A DNA stretch of 64,000 bases from Saccopteryx bilineata (taxonomy: Eukaryota > Chordata > Mammalia > Chiroptera > Emballonuridae). The translations under genes were made by a program, and so were the position numbers. The stretch is from the NCBI RefSeq assembly GCF_036850765.1, contig NC_089496.1:106227767-106291766 (forward strand), read 5' to 3'. Positions 46,790 through 58,738 of the stretch are shown here, piece after piece. The notes beneath the pieces are model-generated. The model ran no database searches. It was given only the letters and a program-made list of their open reading frames with translations, and was not told the DNA's origin. How positions within the stretch are numbered: the first letter of the stretch is position 1; each line of letters begins with the position of its first letter.

Positions 46790-47175
46790 GAAAAGGATCT
46801 TCATTTTCTCTTGTTAAAAGTGAGACAACAGGCCCCAAATGGAGTCACCTGTGTTAAACCCCATGTCAGCAAACCTAGACTTAATATCTAACTTAATTAG
46901 TTTCAACCTTCCCCAGGAACAGACTCATGAACCAGTCAAGATGGAGGTACCTCAGCACTCCTGAGTGAGGTAAACTGCCTGCCAGCCCCCTGCGTCCCCT
47001 GAAGAAAGTGACCTCACCACAAACAATCAGCTCTCTGCCACTGTGACTTCCTGGCCCTGCCTTTTCCGCCTGTGGAAGTCCTTCATTCTGTCTAGCCCCT
47101 CGCTGTCCACCAGGTGGATGATGCCTGGTCCCTGGTCCACGAATTTCTGAATCAAGTCAGGAAGATCTTTCGAGT
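46790..47175 (+). mobile_element. Probable solo LTR, class I type
   Basis: The order of elements fits an LTR: AGGCCCCAAATGGAGTCACC, AACCTTCCCCAGGAACAGAC, ACAAACAATCAGCTCTCTGC, a decayed TATA-like GTGGAAGTCC and a polyadenylation-like end (TTCTGAATCAAGTCAGG). I recall this layout from class I mammalian LTRs but cannot fix the edges or name the family. Confidence 0.5.
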
Positions 47176-48735
47176 TTACTGTTGAATTTAACACTGTGAA
47201 GCACTGTTTTCAAAGAAAGTTATTCCTCTGATTTTTGTAAATGAGTTCTAAACAATAAATATTAAGAGTTCAAGCTAATGCTGTAGGAAAGACACTTCAG
47301 TAGATTGTAGGAAAAGAACAAGCTCACTGGGGATAGCACCTCCTTGACAACAACCAGGCGATAGAGTTTTAATTTTTCTTTGCCACAAAATGCTCATTAT
47401 GCTTACTCCAGAAAATGAATGAAAAATCTATAGTCATAAATACATCTTTGCTTGAACGTCAATTCAGTGCATGGAAATTATTCAGACACTTTTTCAAGTT
47501 TATACAACAGGAGAGCCTGGGATTGCTTTAATCTCCACGTATCACATGAAGAAGAGAAGCAACCGTTAAAATGTTCAAGAACGGAGAAACAAAAGGTGAA
47601 ATTGTGTCCTAAGTTTGGGAGTCAGACACCTATTTAAGATCATGTTATTATTCAGTCGGAAGGATCTTATGAAGATACATTTTTTATACGTGAATGTGAA
47701 ATAATGCAGTAAGATGTTCAGTAGTTTTACCATATAACTGGCTCGGACCTGACCTTGCCAAAAGCTAAAAGAAAAAACTCTTTTTAAGAGGAGAAAACAG
47801 ATAAGTATACGCTTTCCAAGTCTGAGCCTGACTCTAAAATTCAATGTCAAATTCAATGTTTGCTTTTAAGCAACATATCTGTTTGTTGGATCAGAGGTGA
47901 AACTTTACTTAGAACCAAACAATGAGATTCTTATTAATAATTGAGGTGCAGGAACTACAGAGTCCTGCTTGTTCTATGAAACTTCAATCTAGAAAGCCTG
48001 GGGTGAGCCTCCAGGCGCCAGGCTAATGATGAGTCAGTTGGTTTCCTATGGTCAATGTCCATCACATTCTAAGGCAGCGGTTCTAAGGTCTCATCATGTG
48101 TCAGAAGTACTCACACTGGATTGTCTAACAGCTGAAGACAACAATACAATGGCACATAAACCAATTCTTTATAAGAAAACACCTGATTTGTGAAAAATAA
48201 AATGCACAACTTAGAACAGAAGAAATTACTACTTTTTTTTTTTTTTTTACTCCTTTGTCTTCCTATTTGATTTCTCCATTTACTCCCTCCTCCACTCCTG
48301 GCCTTTCTAGTTCTTTCCTTCTCTTTCCCCAAACTCAGACCACGGGTGGCTAGTAGAACAATGTTTGTATTCTTAAGACGCGTGCATGGGGCACCTCTGG
48401 TGGGCGGGAAGGACTCAGAGGTCAATGAAGCACACACCAGAACATCCGGGACTTCACTCTGGGGGAAGGCACACAGGCACCTTGATGACAGGGCGCGGAA
48501 GGCAGCAGTGTGCAGCTGGTGGCCAAAGCCACAGTGGCCCAGCGGTGAAGAGAGGACCGCTGGAAACCACGAGTGGTATCGGATGACAGGGGGGCGGACA
48601 GAACTGCACATCTGTTCAGAGATGGGTCCAAGCAAATAAAGCCAAACACCTGAGAGTCTGTGCATATATGGAAAACAGCATCCTAATTTGCCTAACAATT
48701 GCTAACACAACAATAGGGGGTTACTGTCAGCATGT
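47176..48735. other. Unique intron
   Basis: No exon or repeat recognised. A poly-T run lies at 48233-48249. Short frames at 48340-48640 on both strands have no known match. Confidence 0.4.
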
Positions 48736-48739
48736 TCAT

Positions 48740-48900
48740 ATTTAATCCTCGTAACAGGTAGGTCCTACTCTTAATTTTGAAGGCCAGGAGTCTGAAGCGA
48801 GATGATTAATTTGCCTATGGGCACGCGGCTACCAGCTGAAGATGGAGTCAGGGTCCGAATGCAGGAAGTCTGGCTCCAGGACTGTTTTTACAGCAGTACC
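48740..48900 (+). mobile_element. MIR fossil
   Basis: TTTAATCCTCGTAACAGGTA followed by GAAGGCCAGGAGTCTGAAGC and GGGTCCGAATGCAGGAAGTC is MIR-like (an ancient tRNA-derived SINE). Confidence 0.6.
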
Positions 48901-49308
48901 CACTGCTAGTGCAGGGTACCCAACGGGGAATAACAAGAAAATATGGCTGGGCTTTTTTGGGCAGGAGATGGAAGAAAGGAAGAAAGGAGCACCAGAGACA
49001 CGAGAAGGAAGTCAAGAAAGTGTTATCACAAAACCGAAACCCATCACAGCCTGCGACCCAGCCCCCAGCCGCTGGCCCGAAACCATTCACACATTCATTC
49101 AGTCCAACTGGTCAACGTTTCTGTCCTACCGGCTAAATGATCTAGCGGAAGTTTTATGTACTGTGATAGTTACAGAAGTAATGGATACCCACGTCAGCCC
49201 TCACAGCAGGATGTAAAAACTAATCGGTCAGATATAGCACAAGCATGTGACGTGTCTGCATTTATTTCCAAAACTGAGAGTGCTGCGTGTATGTGATCCC
49301 TCTATCTT

Positions 49309-49335
49309 ACACACACACGCACGCACACACACACT
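49309..49335. repeat. ACACGC/CA microsatellite
   Basis: CA-rich run with CACGC interruptions. Confidence 0.8.
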
Positions 49336-49388
49336 CATGCACACTAAAATACAGAAAGCTACCTGGACCCTCGTAAGAGCCACAGCTA

Positions 49389-49565
<177 letters not shown>

Positions 49566-49600
49566 CTAAGGAGACACGAGGAAAAACAGCACAGGCATTA
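49566..49600 (-). promoter_or_regulatory. Splice acceptor tract of the ATE1 exon
   Basis: Read on the minus strand, a tract rich in T and C (TGCTGTTTTTCCTCGTGTCTC) ends in CTTAG immediately before the exon. This is a normal U2-type 3' splice site and fixes the first exon base at 49565. Confidence 0.8.
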
Positions 49601-49673
49601 CTAACACCGCAACTTCCTAGTGACAAGGCTCCAGAGACACAGGAAAGGTTTCCTTACAAATTTAAATGAAGGT

Positions 49674-49956
49674 GCCTGACCAGGCAGTGGCACTGTGGAT
49701 AGATCATCGGACTGGGATGTGGAGGACCCAGATTTGAAACCCCAAGGTCGCCAGCTTGAACGCAGGCTCATCTGGTTTGAGCAAGGGGTCACTCGCTCCG
49801 CTGTAGTTCGCCTGGTCAAGGCACATATAAGAAAGCCATCAATGAGAAACTAAGGAGCCGCAATGAAGAAGTGATGCTTCTTCTCATCTCTTTCCCTGGC
49901 TGTCTGTCCCTATCTGTCCCTCTCTCTGACTCTGTCTCTGTCACACACACAAAAAA
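49674..49956 (+). mobile_element. GCCTGACC-type SINE beside the ATE1 exon
   Basis: Head GCCTGACCAGGCAGTGGCAC; ends in CACACACA then A. Near-duplication TTTAAATGAAGGTG/ATTAAATGAAGGCA. It lies about 110 bp upstream of the exon's acceptor in the ATE1 sense direction, antisense to the gene. Confidence 0.88.
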
Positions 49957-51123
49957 AATTAAATGAAGGCAACCAGAACGAGTCAACAAACATGAACTGA
50001 CTCCTCACCATGTGACGGACAGCAGGTGCTGGAAAGAGAGAGGAACAAATGCACGTCTCTGGAAGTCGGGCTACCAGGAGGGACAGGCCGATGAGCTTCA
50101 CACAGGGTACCCTAGTTGTGACCCTGCAAACTGTCCAAAGGGCCTCAATTTTCACAACGTTCTTCTAAGGCAATACCTGCTCATAACAATGGGTCAGATA
50201 CTTTATTTCTAACTCTTTAAATACTTAGTTTACCTCACAGAAAAACCATAAGTGTACTCATTTTAACGTTTGCTCACTGTCAAAATCGTATTTTTAGATT
50301 GAGTTAAAACATTCTCCTAAGTATAGGCTTATTACAGTGCTTCAAATATTCTCTCAAACTATCAACAAATGCAAAGAGTTCTATGAAATAAAAGCACTTT
50401 GAAATGTTTTGCTTAAACTCAGCTGGTTGAGAGTTATGTGACCAAAGTGCTTACAGCTCCATTTAAAGTTGCCATCACATAAATGAAAAATGCAGAGTCT
50501 GGAAGCCGCCCTGCCTTTGCAGCCTGTGTTAGAAAATGAGAATTGTCTGTATTAAGAATGTAATTACTTAAGGATTTGGACAGACTTTTCCCGTGTTCAG
50601 AAGAAAAAAATATTTAACTAACTTCTAAGTACACTCATTCATGCTGGAACAATGAGGCAGAGGTGGCTTAATGCTTTCCTAGTGTGCTTATTTTGGTAAA
50701 TAAGAAGGAATATGAGTAACCACAGACTTAGAATACTCAAAACATTGAGAAGCAGTCTGACAGGGCTTAACTCACCTTTTTTACAGCGTTCTTTCAATTT
50801 AATCTATAATTGCAGAGATGAGCTCTACACTCCCTCCACATTGTCTCAAAACAAACAAACAAACAAACAAACAAAAAGAAACCCAACGGGGACAGCACCA
50901 CAATCAAATCATACCATGCAGGGCACGTATCTGAAGGAGGCGGCTACAGGAGAGGATGTAGATCAAGATAGATGCCTAGGAAAAGGTAAATGGTACCTTC
51001 TAAAAAGCCTACATACGGAGAGAGGAAGGTGTATTTTTCATTACAAATGAGTATCTGGTGAGGAATAGCCATGCCATTCAAAGTCCTCCAGGGAAAGGAA
51101 GTTCAGCGAGCTGTGATCTATAA
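49957..51123. other. Unique intron with a (CAAA)n run
   Basis: No exon found. A (CAAA)n tract of six to seven units is at 50849-50875. Confidence 0.45.
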
Positions 51124-51418
51124 CAGTGGTCCCCAACCCCCGGGCCATGGACCGGTACTGGTCTGTGGGCCATTTAGTACCGGTCCACAGAGAAAGAATA
51201 AATAACTTACATTATTTGTTTTATTTATATTTAAGTCTGAATGATGTTTTATTTTTTAAAAATGACCAGACTCTTTCTGTTACATCCGTCTAAGACTCAC
51301 TCTTGATGCTTGTCTCGGTCACGTGATACATTTATCCGTCCCATCCTAAAGACTGGTCTGTGAAAATATTTTCTGACATTAAACTGGTCCGTGGCCCAAA
51401 AAAGGTTGGGGACCACTG
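51124..51418 (+). mobile_element. Nonautonomous hAT element, 295 bp
   Basis: Ends CAGTGGTCCCCAACC and GGTTGGGGACCACTG are perfect 15-bp inverted repeats. Flanks ATCTATAA (51116-51123) and ATCTATAT (51419-51426) form the 8-bp duplication. Noncoding. Confidence 0.92.
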
Positions 51419-51426
51419 ATCTATAT

Positions 51427-52435
51427 AACATTGCCAACTGCTCGACCGTCCCGGCTCTTCCGGACCGTCCTCACTCTGAAAGCAGAAGAGAAACCAAGGG
51501 CCTCTCCGCTCTGAGTTGCCACAAAGAAGCTCAGAGAATGTCTAATACTCAACAGTTGTTTAAAGAAAACCACTTACAGTATCTGTAAAATCCAAATTAT
51601 ACTGCATTTCCCCCACAAAAATAGATAAAACTAAAATATGATCATAATATTTCAATCAACCTTACTAGGCTGTCACAGAATGAAAGTCAAGTTTGGCAAT
51701 TGCCAAAGTCAAATGGAAAACACTGTGGGTGGGAACCTAGCTAACCACATGTCCTGCTCCATTTCAATGAAAATCACTGCTTCTTCTAGAAGAGATCATA
51801 CAGTTTTGGGTTTTGGTCAATGCAATGAGCAGGCATGCTTTTCACCTGCATCCTTAATTAGAAGAGTATTATATTGATCTAATTTTCTACCCTGTGAAAG
51901 AATCACCAAATAAATTATATGGAGACTATCCTGGCTTAGCAAAATAAACTAGTAAGAATTCGGCCTAAAAATTATATTCATTTTTGTAGCCAGAGGGAAA
52001 AAATAGCTCACTCTCATTAATGAGTTTAGCGAACACACCTATCTAAAGTGCATATAAAAAAGGATGAGCACCTGGAAATCTGATTTCACAATTGATAACA
52101 ACTTCAAGTTGATAGAGATTAACATCCTTTACTTCTAATGACAACACAACTAGTAACATTAAGGGACTTTCCTTCAGTTAAGGTATGAGTTAGAAATACA
52201 ATTTGCAAAGCTATAGTTAAGTGAAGGAGGAGGTGCAAGACATGGTTCTGGCAAACCCTGGCAATGAGTTTCTCTTGTAAATTTTTTTCTTTTCCAAGTT
52301 GAAAGGATGTAATATAAAAAATATAATTCACATAACATTCACCCTTTTAAAGTATACAATTCGGTCGTGTGGTATATTTGCAAGGTTGTGAATCAATACC
52401 ATTGGGAATATCCTGGTCTGACAGATATTCCCACG
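51427..52435. other. Unique intron; old repeat trace at the right end
   Basis: No exon. The piece 52330-52400 (TTCACCCTTTTAAAGTATAC) resembles an old L1 3' UTR, too short to call firmly. Confidence 0.4.
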
Positions 52436-52439
52436 GGTA

Positions 52440-52670
52440 ACTGTGTCATCCCTTTTAAGTTTTTGCTCAAATGTCAGCTTCTCAATGAAGCACACCTACT
52501 ATTTTTCTTCCACAGGACTCTCCCCTTCCAACACTCCTATTAATTTATTCACTTGCTGTGTCTAAAGGAAACTCCTTGCTAGACCACACAAACCAGGGTA
52601 GTTTTAGTCTGATTTGTTCACTGGCATATCCCCAAACCTGCACAGTAAATAACTGCTGGATGAATGAACA
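52440..52670 (+). mobile_element. L2 3' end fossil
   Basis: CTCAAATGTCAGCTTCTCAA, GATTTGTTCACTGGCATATC and the closing CTGGATGAATGAACAATG are typical of LINE-2. Confidence 0.65.
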
Positions 52671-53109
52671 ATGATTCCAGTACACCCTACCCATCTACTT
52701 CTCCTCCTCTACACACAGGTGTTATCTACTGTACTGCCTCACACGCTGACTCAGCTCACACGAACCAATCAGTATTTGCTAAACTTGTATTCCTGATGCA
52801 GCCCCATCATATGTTTATTGTAGTAAGAATAGTTCCCAACCTTTAGGAATTCAAAGAAATATCAAAAACTGAAAATACAAAAACATTATCATAAGAGGAA
52901 CTATAAGAGTTACTAAAATTAAAAATGAGTTCTCATACTCAAGAAGGTTAGAAACATTGGTTCTTGTCAACTTAGTGTTTTGCTCCTCAAAGCCGAAAAT
53001 ACTTCTTTATTTCTCTGGCATACATTTTCTTTTAAAGCAAGCACAGTTTTTCACATTAAGTTTCATTTTTTTAAGAGGAGGAAGTGCCACCTGAGAACAG
53101 GCCCTTCCT

Positions 53110-53325
53110 TCCTGACCAAAGCTGAGCAGGAACAATGACAATAATGAGCTCTCCCACATTTGCTAAGGACACAGTCCTCATAACAGCTCTGCGCATTGAT
53201 GAGTTAAACCTCATCGTCTTAAGAAAGTAATGGAAATGGACATTACTGCAATTGTACAGACAGAACAATAAGATCATATAACAGTAGAGATAAACTCAGA
53301 ACTAGACTCCTGACTCTCATTCTCT
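53110..53325 (+). mobile_element. MIR fossil
   Basis: GTCCTCATAACAGCTCTGCG then ACAGACAGAACAATAAGATC and CAGAACTAGACTCCTGACTC is MIR-like, with an insertion in the middle. Confidence 0.5.
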
Positions 53326-53370
53326 TTCTATACCTAAACAATAAAATATTCACTATTCTTTAAAGTATTT

Positions 53371-53433
<63 letters not shown>

Positions 53434-53717
53434 GAGAGATAGAGAGAGGGACAGACAGGAAGGGAGAGAGATAAGCATCAATTCTTTGTTGCAGCTCCTT
53501 AGTTGTTCATTGATTGCTTTTTCATATGTGCCTTGACCAGAGGGCATCAGCAGAGCAAGTGCCCTTGCTCAAGCCAGCGACCTTGGGCTCAAGCTGGTGA
53601 GCCTTGCTCAAACCAGATGAGTCCTCGCTGCTCAAGCTGGAGACCTCGGGGTCTCGAACCTGGGTCCTCCGCATCCCAGTCCGACGCTCTATCCACTGCG
53701 CCACCGCATGGTCAGGC
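53371..53717 (-). mobile_element. GCCTGACC-type SINE with expanded (GT)n(GA)n tail
   Basis: Minus copy, head TGACCATGCGGTGGCGCAG at right; the tail has become a GT then GA microsatellite (53371-53426). TTAAAGTATTTT/CTAAAGTATTTT flank it. Confidence 0.9.
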
Positions 53718-56249
53718 TAAAGTATTTTCAAAATAACTTCCTAAAACCTTAACAATCACAATTCAGCTCAGAGTGCACCAGGACGGTGTGCAGCACCAAG
53801 GGTGAGGAGACGGAGCGGACTCAGGGCGGCAGCAGTGTGCAGGCGCGGGGCACAGGGCCCTGAAAGCCCAGGGTTGCGGCAGTGGTGTACGAGCAGCATG
53901 GGCCACAGCTCCGAGAGGGCAACAATGGCAGTAAACAAACTGCTGGTGGAAAACACCAGCGAAACAACCAGCTTGATCTGGAGATTCCTCAGAAGAAGTG
54001 CCTGTTGCTGTGAGTCAAAGCCTGAGTAGCACCAGGGTTGGGAAAATATTAGGCAATTACCAAAAGCAAACACAGATCCAAGACCTACAGAGCTGTCTCC
54101 CTCCTGAGCTCCCAAATACATGCCTGTCAAACCTTCGCCAAATAGGAAGTGAAATGAGAAACAACTGTTTCAACTCTACAGATTGGCATGTGGTCCTGGC
54201 TCTATGGTTTGTGGAAGCTTCAAAAATAAATGTATCTTTAGCTTTACACCCAAAATGTTAATGTTGGTTACTTATAACTCCATCTTTTCTTTGAACAAAT
54301 GCCAATTTCCATAAGTTCAAATCTATTACCAGTAGGTAACTTTCTTCTTAATACAGAATGTATATGGGAAGCGACTTTCAAGTTCATGAATGGATCCTAC
54401 TGTAACCTGGTTTTATCTGGAAAAACGCTATGAAACCATGGTTTTAAAATTACATTCTCGTTTCTTTTATCTTACATCTTCCTAGATTCCTACAGAAGTA
54501 CTTCTTACAAATGAATGTACAACTGATCAAAAATGAAAGAAAAGATTATTATTTACATTATAATGGAAAATTCCCTATAACAATCTGGAAAAAAAGCACT
54601 GAAACGACTAACTATACCTTTTTGAACAAATTCAGTGTTAAAAACTACTCTGTATTTTAAGTCCAGAAATGAAAATACATGATTTTAATTTCAAAAGGCT
54701 TTAAAAGCTTTTAAAAATCTTTTCTTTGGCCTTTATAAGACATATGTAAAATCCTATGTATTCAGGATTACACATTTATAAATCTGACATGTTAAGAATT
54801 CTCTTTGAATATTATATTTTTCTTTGTATAAGTTTAAACAACATGCAGATGAGAAGTTTAATTAAAGTAAAGAATTTGAGACTGTTATTTTTCTCAGGGA
54901 AAAAAAAAAAAGGAAAATCAGAGAAAAGTAAAGAAATGCTTTCATATGATATCCACCCAAGTGAGCATTCTTGGCATTTAATTGGAAACATCTGGGGATG
55001 GGTTTGGCTGAGGGCAATAAAATTGAAGTTACCAATTCACACCCTGCCATTTTGAGGTTATTTTGTTTTTACAGTTTTCAAATTAAAACCAAACGAACTT
55101 TCCTTTGAACTCTGGTCCTGACGCAAAGATCTTTATGAGATTTCACTCTCAAGATTACTTTATAAATAATTTGAAAAATATGAAGGATTTCGTGAGTATT
55201 TGAGAAAAGGATAAACCAACAGTTTTGAAAGTTCAAGTTAAATTAAAATGTAACACTAAAGACGTTATTTAAGTACAGAGAGAAAAAGAGAGTGAGAGAG
55301 CGCGCGAGCCAGTAGCACTGAACAAAAAGAAAGATTAAAGTCTTCTATCAGGTAAAGTGGATAGAGGCATCCCATTTGTCCACAATCAACCTACTGATTT
55401 TACTAAAACCAACTGCTTAAAGAGCAGCTGTAACACTACATAAACAAAAATTAGTTAAAAACAATCCATTCCAGTAGGCTACCTCAGAGAAAGTAAGGAA
55501 GAGTAAGGGCTTATTAAACCCAGTCTTTTCCCTGAAAGACAACACCAGTGGGGTCCCATCCCCAAAGCCCGGCAGCAGACCCCTTGCACCCCGATTCCAT
55601 TACATAAACAGAGGCGGACTTATCAGTCCCCGAGAGAGTGCTTGAGGAGTAACTCTAGCTGCTGTTTTCAGAGACTGTGTTTGGACTGTGCCACGCTCAG
55701 TTGGTGAGGTGAGCTGAGACCAGGAAGACAAAGGACCCAAACATCTGAATCCATTTGTGTTCCCCAAATTCAGAAAGCCAACACATGCACTCCATGTGCT
55801 GCTAGACTAAGCTCTGTAAACTTAAAAATCCATATTTTTCCTACTGACAAACAAAAGTGATGGTATTCTGTGTTTCTTTAATTAAAATCCAAGGGTTCGC
55901 AAAAGCTCCAGGACTTACCTTAAAGCTTCCTTAAGACTGGGCTATTTATTTTACTATTAGCGCATAATGGAGAATAAAGGATTCTTATTCAGTTTTAATC
56001 ACAATCTTTACTTTTATTTTGGAAACCCCGGGTTAATCTTTTTTTCTTCTAGAAAATACAAAGAAAGCTTGTAAAGAAAAAATTCAGGGCGTCAACTTAC
56101 AGCCCAAATTTAATTTCAAACTGAAGGGTCATAAGTTGAAAAGGATGAAAAGAAAAAGAAATAGAATGAAAGATGAAGACAAAGAAAATAATAAAAAAGA
56201 AAAAGTAAAATCCAAAGTTTCTTTAATTTCTGTTAAAGATTAAATATTT
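53718..56249. other. Unique intron
   Basis: 53768-54130 is GC-richer and open on minus for 120 codons, but no domain is recognisable and the plus strand also opens. No exon of ATE1 was found here. Confidence 0.4.
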
Positions 56250-56430
56250 AGCATGGCTGGGGTGTAGCACTGGACAGAGCGTTGACCTGGAATGCCGAGG
56301 TCGCCGGTTTAAAACCCTGCACTTGCCTGGTCAAGGCAAATACAACAAGCAAGCAATGAACAAGTGAAGCAACTATGAGCTGATACTTGTCGCTCCCTCC
56401 CTGGAAAATCAGTAAAATCTTAAAAATAAA
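56250..56430 (+). mobile_element. Divergent short SINE
   Basis: Weak head (GCATGGCTGGGGTGTAGCAC), B box GGTTTAAAACC and TTGCCTGGTCAAGGC body. Long duplication AAAGATTAAATATTTA on both sides confirms a retroposon. Confidence 0.8.
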
Positions 56431-56526
56431 TAAAAAGATTAAATATTTAAGTGAATATCTGTGTGTGTATTTATGTGTATATTAAATTTGGCCTTCACCA
56501 TAGTGATAAAAAGAATCAGGTTAGGT

Positions 56527-56738
56527 CAGTGGTCAGCAAACCGCAGCTCACGAGCCACATGTGGCTCTTTGGTCCCATGAGTGTGGCTCTTCCACAAAAT
56601 ACCACGTGTGGGCACTACCTCGATAAGGAATGCACCTAACTATATAGTTTAAGTTTAAAAAATTTGGCTCTCAAAAGAAATTTCAATCGTTGTACTGTTG
56701 ATATTTGGCTCTGTTGACTAACGAGTTTGCTGACCACT
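56527..56738 (+). mobile_element. Nonautonomous hAT element, about 212 bp
   Basis: Inverted ends CAGTGGTCAGCAAAC and GTTTGCTGACCACT; perfect 8-bp duplication GGTTAGGT at 56519-56526 and 56739-56746. Internal GTGGCTCTTTGG and TTTGGCTCTCAAAAG repeats; noncoding. Confidence 0.9.
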
Positions 56739-56795
56739 GGTTAGGTGTTTGTTTTAGGCTATTGCATGGAAAACAGCACTCAGAATACTGGTCCT

Positions 56796-57160
56796 GGCCC
56801 TGGCCGGTTGGCTCAGCGGTAGAGCGTCTGCCTGGCGTGCGGGGGACCCGGGTTCGATTCCCAGCCAGGGCACATAGGTGAGGCACCCATTTGCTTCTCC
56901 ACCCCCCCCCTTCCTTTCTGTCTCTCTCTTCTCCTCCCGCAGCCAAGGCTCCATTGGAGCAAAGATGGCCCAGGCGCTGGGGATGGCTCCTTGGCCTCTG
57001 CCCCAGGCGCTAGAGTGGCTCTGGTCGCGGCAGAGCGATGCCCCGGAGGGGCAGAGCATCGCCCCCTAGTGGGCTTGCCGGGTGGATCCCGGTCGGGCGC
57101 ATGCGGGAGTCTGTCTGACTGTCTCTCCCTGTTTCCAGCTTCAGAAAAAAAAAAAAAAAA
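56796..57160 (+). mobile_element. Long VES-like SINE
   Basis: Complete head-to-tail copy; AGAATACTGGTCCT/AGAATCCTGGTCCT flank it. Confidence 0.93.
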
Positions 57161-58530
57161 GAATCCTGGTCCTGCCACCACTGGAAGCGAAGCCGCCCTT
57201 ATTCCGATGCAGTGAGAGGGGCTGATGAGTCCATCTCCCTGCTGCCAGCAGTGAGAGCTGTGTCCCTTCTCTACAAAGCCCCTTTCCGGCTCTCCAATAT
57301 ATACAGTAAAGTAGGGTGACCCCTTTCTAAAGTAAAAAAATTTCAGAGCCCTGTAATTTGAGTTACAGCCGATGAGGAATGACGTAAGCTAAAAAGCCAT
57401 TACAAATTCATTAACACTTTGAAATGAGCTTGGATTTTACTAATGACAAGAAGCCTACACATGCCCGTTAAACCGTACTGTACCTACGTTTAGTAGTCTA
57501 TATCCAGTGTCGTACAATGCACCTCCCTGCCCCCTGGTCCAGAGACCACGTGTACCGAAGGCATGGCACACACCGCTCTCAGCCTGCTCCCTGACCCCAG
57601 CAAGCTCGCCCGGGCACTGCCGTCAGGGCACAGGCTGTTCCGCCTGGGGCAACTGCTCATTTGGACCAAACACCTCCTGTACTCTGAACCCAATTTCCTT
57701 GGACTCCGCTTCACGCTACCACCAACTGTTCCCTCCCAGCACCAAGCAGAAGCACCTCCTGCAATCTCATTCCTGCAAGTAAGCTGGTAACTATTAAATG
57801 CCGACCACCTGCCAGGGTCCATGCTAAGGTTCTGGGTGTGCCAGGCTGAGGAACAACATGCTGTGTCAGTTCTCAGGGACCTCTACCAGAAGGGGAGACA
57901 ACTTTAAGAAAATAATGTACAGAAACCTATCACAACATAGAGTATGCAAATATACAAAGAGAAAGCACATCAGGTAGTGCAACAGAGAAACCTCCTTTAG
58001 GTTGGGAGGGTCGGGGCTGGTGTCCTCAGGGGACTTCGGGTTTCACAGAGAACTGTTCTAGAATGGACAGGGACCTGCAGCAGCTGTGTTCCCACACCCA
58101 CTGTCCTGAAAGCTGGAAGTGGCAGCATGTCCTCACCTTCTGTGTGCCTGGGCACAGTTCCTTGCATGGACTGCGTTCTCAACAAATACTTAATGAGTCT
58201 TTATTAAACTAAATTGTGTCGAACTGTATTCCTTAAAAATAGAAAATCATAATTTTAGAACTAGAAGAGACTAAGACCTCCCTAGATAGAATCCAATCTC
58301 ATTTAAATACTTTAAAAGGGTAGGGGAGAGATAAAAGCTCAGTGACTTAAGGCCAATTACTGGCAAAGCCAAGATTAGAAGTTTAATCTCAATATTCTTT
58401 TTCTGTTAAAATTTCCAAGCTAAAGCCAGACTTCACGATTGAACACCTAAACTGTATTATTAGCAATGTCCTCTATGTTCCTGTTTATATTTTGCCTAAT
58501 TAGAATCATTTTAGAGTATGGACCCTTTAT
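57161..58530. other. Unique intron
   Basis: 57490-57822 is GC-rich with open frames on both strands. I see no splice-bounded exon and no known protein. Confidence 0.4.
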
Positions 58531-58738
58531 TTATTTATTTTTTTTTTAATCTTTATTTTTTTATTCATTTTAGAGAGGAGAGAGAAAGGGAGAGAGAGAG
58601 ACAGAGAGGGAGAAGGTGAGGAGGAGCTGGAAGCATCAACTCCCATATGTGCCTTGACCAGGTAAGCCCAGGGTTTTGAACCGGCGACCTCAGCATTTCC
58701 AGGTTGACGCTTTATCCACTGTGCCACCACAGGTCAGG
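58531..58738 (-). mobile_element. Short GCCTGACCTGTGG-type SINE
   Basis: Minus copy with long T-rich tail; AGTATGGACCCTTTA is duplicated exactly. Confidence 0.93.

Noticed and set aside
46790..47175. Paired LTR for the ERV at 32-35 kb
   Set aside because: No second matching LTR was seen near the ERV and 12 kb separate them; better taken as an independent solo LTR.
53768..54130. 120-codon minus-strand frame with hydrophobic segments
   Set aside because: No splice sites or known protein; plus strand also open; likely chance in GC-rich DNA.
57490..57822. Possible exon or small gene in a GC-rich patch
   Set aside because: Frames open on both strands with no motif and no clear splice sites.
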